DNA from: Bacteroidales bacterium
GTDB lineage: Bacteria; Bacteroidota; Bacteroidia; Bacteroidales; F082
Assembly: GCA_016936505.1 (NCBI GenBank)
Contig: JAFGXS010000005.1
Span: forward strand, 50,777-114,776
Length of the DNA stretch: 64,000 nucleotides
Direction: 5' to 3'
Positions 62,563 through 64,000 of this stretch are shown here, piece after piece. How positions within the stretch are numbered: position 1 is the first letter of the stretch; each line of letters opens with the position of its first letter. The notes under the pieces were generated by a model, which saw nothing but the letters and a program-made list of their open reading frames with translations, was not told where the DNA came from and did not search any database. The position numbers and the translations under genes are program-made.

Positions 62563-63716
62563 CTCAGAATTGTTATAAACCCTTTAAGCACTTTTCCTGA
62601 AGCATCTTTCAGCACAAAATAATAAGTCCCTCCCGACAACGGAACTCCATTATATGTTCCCTGCCAATCGTTGTTGTATGGATTGGCATGAAAAACCAAT
62701 GATCCTGCCCTATTGTAAATCCACACCTCAATAGGAGTTTCCACAACCTTATCCGACACAACCCAACTATCGTTATATCCATCTCCATTAGGCGTTATCA
62801 GGGGCATAATCTGTTGCGATGATGAAGTATTATTTGAAATAGTATATCCATAAAAGTCTGTTGAGCCCTGACATACATTTACATAGGCTTTAATAGTAAA
62901 ATGACCCGCAGTTTTCAAGTAATAGTCGACACTTAAAATATTTCCAGGCCAGATGATCGAATCATAATTTGCCGCATCCTGTAAATGAAGGTAAACACTG
63001 TCGCCCTGACTGAACTTCAATGTATCATTAAAATACACTTCCGAGTTATCTGCTTTTTGCAAAACTAAATCAGGATTTGGATAGATGGTCATCGTTTTAG
63101 TCAATGAATCAACACAACCAAAATTGGTGGTTACCCTTAATTTAACATCAAAAGTTCCCGAATTATATTTATGATAGGCGAACTCATTGATTCCTTCCTC
63201 AGTACTACCATCACCATAATTCCAGAATCTTGTTGCAATATTACCAAATGAGACAAGAGTACTATCTGTAAAAGATGTGGTAGTATTGGGAGAACAAACT
63301 CCATCATATGAAAATGAAATTTGAGGATACGCTCCAACAGGTACCTGGTGAATCTTAATTTCAGATGCTCCGGACTGATACAAAATACGCATTGCAACCA
63401 ACCGGTAACCAGACTCAGTAAAAATATAATCCACAGTGTCAGATGTGGCATCATCAAAAAGCCCGTTCATATTCAGGTCCCAGTAAACTCCGGTTACAGT
63501 ATCCGTAGAAGTTGAAATATTTATTAGTTGTGTTGTATTTCCCAAACAAGCTGTATCATATTTAAAATCTACATTATACTCGTAATTCTGCTTTTGAGGC
63601 AATTGGAGATATGATTTATCTTTTGTTTTATTTTGGGCATAAAGAGATTGCACTGATGCATAATAAAAGCAAAAAGACAAAAAAGTAAAAATATAGTGGA
63701 GTAGAATTCTTTTCAA
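62559..63716 (-). CDS. Secreted PKD-domain protein with type B sorting domain
   Basis: 385 residues. Signal peptide (FYYASVQSLYAQ), two PKD-like domains (DLNMNGLFDDAT; RFWNYGDGSTEEG), then the gliding-motility-associated type B C-terminal domain: LITPNGDGYNDSWVVSD, IYNRAGSLVFH, WQGTYNGVPLSGGTYYFVL. First gene of the operon with PorP/SprF. Short for a type B protein (SprB has thousands of residues); perhaps a minor surface adhesin. Confidence 0.87.
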   Translation of the reverse strand: MKRILLHYIFTFLSFCFYYASVQSLYAQNKTKDKSYLQLPQKQNYEYNVDFKYDTACLGNTTQLINISTSTDTVTGVYWDLNMNGLFDDATSDTVDYIFTESGYRLVAMRILYQSGASEIKIHQVPVGAYPQISFSYDGVCSPNTTTSFTDSTLVSFGNIATRFWNYGDGSTEEGINEFAYHKYNSGTFDVKLRVTTNFGCVDSLTKTMTIYPNPDLVLQKADNSEVYFNDTLKFSQGDSVYLHLQDAANYDSIIWPGNILSVDYYLKTAGHFTIKAYVNVCQGSTDFYGYTISNNTSSSQQIMPLITPNGDGYNDSWVVSDKVVETPIEVWIYNRAGSLVFHANPYNNDWQGTYNGVPLSGGTYYFVLKDASGKVLKGFITILR

Positions 63717-63868
63717 ACAGTTAATTTTTCAGACGTTGTAAAATTAAGCTATTATCCGGTAATATTCTGTTGCTGAATGCATTTTATAAACATTCTATCC
63801 TGTAAAGTTAAGATAACCTATTTAATAAATGACATCTACAAAAACCATCAATTTTTTTCAAAAAGTAT

Positions 63869-63897
63869 TTGACAATAAAAATTATTATCTATCTTTG
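63869..63897 (+). promoter_or_regulatory. Consensus promoter TTGACA-N18-TATCTTTG
   Basis: TTG 63869-63871 and TATCTTTG 63890-63897. Upstream of tRNA-Asn; start expected near 63902. Confidence 0.8.
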
Positions 63898-63922
63898 CAC
63901 CCTCTTAAGAAATAAGAGAAAC

Positions 63923-63996
63923 GCCTCCATAGCTCAGTTGGTTAGAGCATCTGACTGTTAATCAGAGGGTCATAGGTTCAAGTCCTGTTGGGGGCG
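63923..63996 (+). tRNA. tRNA-Asn (GTT)
   Basis: Complete cloverleaf of 74 nt: acceptor GCCTCCA / TGGGGGC (one G-U), D-arm GCTC/GAGC, anticodon stem TCTGA/TCAGA with loop CTGTTAA (anticodon GTT), T-arm with TTCAAGT. Discriminator G; CCA not encoded. Confidence 0.97.
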
Positions 63997-64000
63997 CAAA

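Noticed and set aside
1..64000. CRISPR arrays, insertion sequences, integrases, phage genes, defence systems
   Set aside because: No short regularly spaced repeats, transposase, integrase or phage-like genes were seen; all regions look chromosomal.

Overview
The window looks like a chromosomal segment of a low-GC member of the phylum Bacteroidota, probably a free-living Bacteroidales/Marinilabiliales-type or related lineage. The evidence is fourfold. Many genes start just downstream of TTG-N17-23-TAnnTTTG promoters, the signature of the Bacteroidota primary sigma factor. Shine-Dalgarno sequences are scarce. Several exported proteins end in type IX secretion (T9SS) sorting domains, and one PorP/SprF partner is present. 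The enzyme families (PPi-type phosphofructokinase, MaeB with a PTA domain, PfkB 'adenosine kinase', ElbB) are the usual Bacteroidota ones. No phage, insertion sequence, integron or CRISPR array was seen.

Layout. 0-8.5 kb: PPi-phosphofructokinase, ArsC-like protein and fumarase, an internally deleted GH28 relic that keeps its T9SS tail, a nitroreductase with an M28 lipoprotein, and a membrane glycosyltransferase fused to MORN repeats. 8.4-13.2 kb (minus): elbB, a nitronate monooxygenase-like enzyme, acyl-CoA dehydrogenase and etfBA. 13.3-15.3 kb: a two-component pair. 15.4-23.1 kb: a seven-gene heme operon, hemACDBLEN, covering the C5 route from glutamyl-tRNA to protoporphyrinogen. 23-26 kb: a membrane protein, a secreted Tyr-rich/basic protein and an aldo-keto reductase. 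26.2-30.9 kb (minus): a NapH-like ferredoxin membrane protein, an exported rubrerythrin, and an OmpR-type regulator with its kinase and a DUF2231 protein. The rubrerythrin promoter and the regulator's own promoter carry matching 11-bp-phased repeats. 31-37 kb: an NtrY/NtrC-like pair divergent from a MacB-like ABC exporter. 37-39.3 kb (minus): PII and AmtB behind a predicted glutamine-codon attenuator. 39.4-46.8 kb: a twice-frameshifted relic, prfB with its programmed +1 frameshift, recX, a polysaccharide deacetylase, gpmA, a phosphatase, a MobB-like P-loop protein and malic enzyme. 47-63.7 kb: mostly secreted surface proteins (nuclease-like, Trp-repeat, 13-repeat Kre9/KNH-like, and a 1224-residue Ig/PKD-like protein in an operon with PorP/SprF and a type B CTD protein), interrupted by an EF-G paralogue and a PfkB kinase. 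The window ends with tRNA-Asn.

Most notable system: upstream of glnB-amtB lies a promoter, a 63-codon leader peptide with seven Gln codons among eight near its end, and two mutually exclusive RNA structures (a 13-bp terminator and a 10-bp antiterminator that includes the leader stop codon). This has the architecture of ribosome-mediated attenuation by glutamine supply. The PII protein it would control has Phe where the uridylylated Tyr51 normally lies, so the glutamine signal may have moved from PII modification to transcription attenuation. This reading is my inference from the sequence and is untested.
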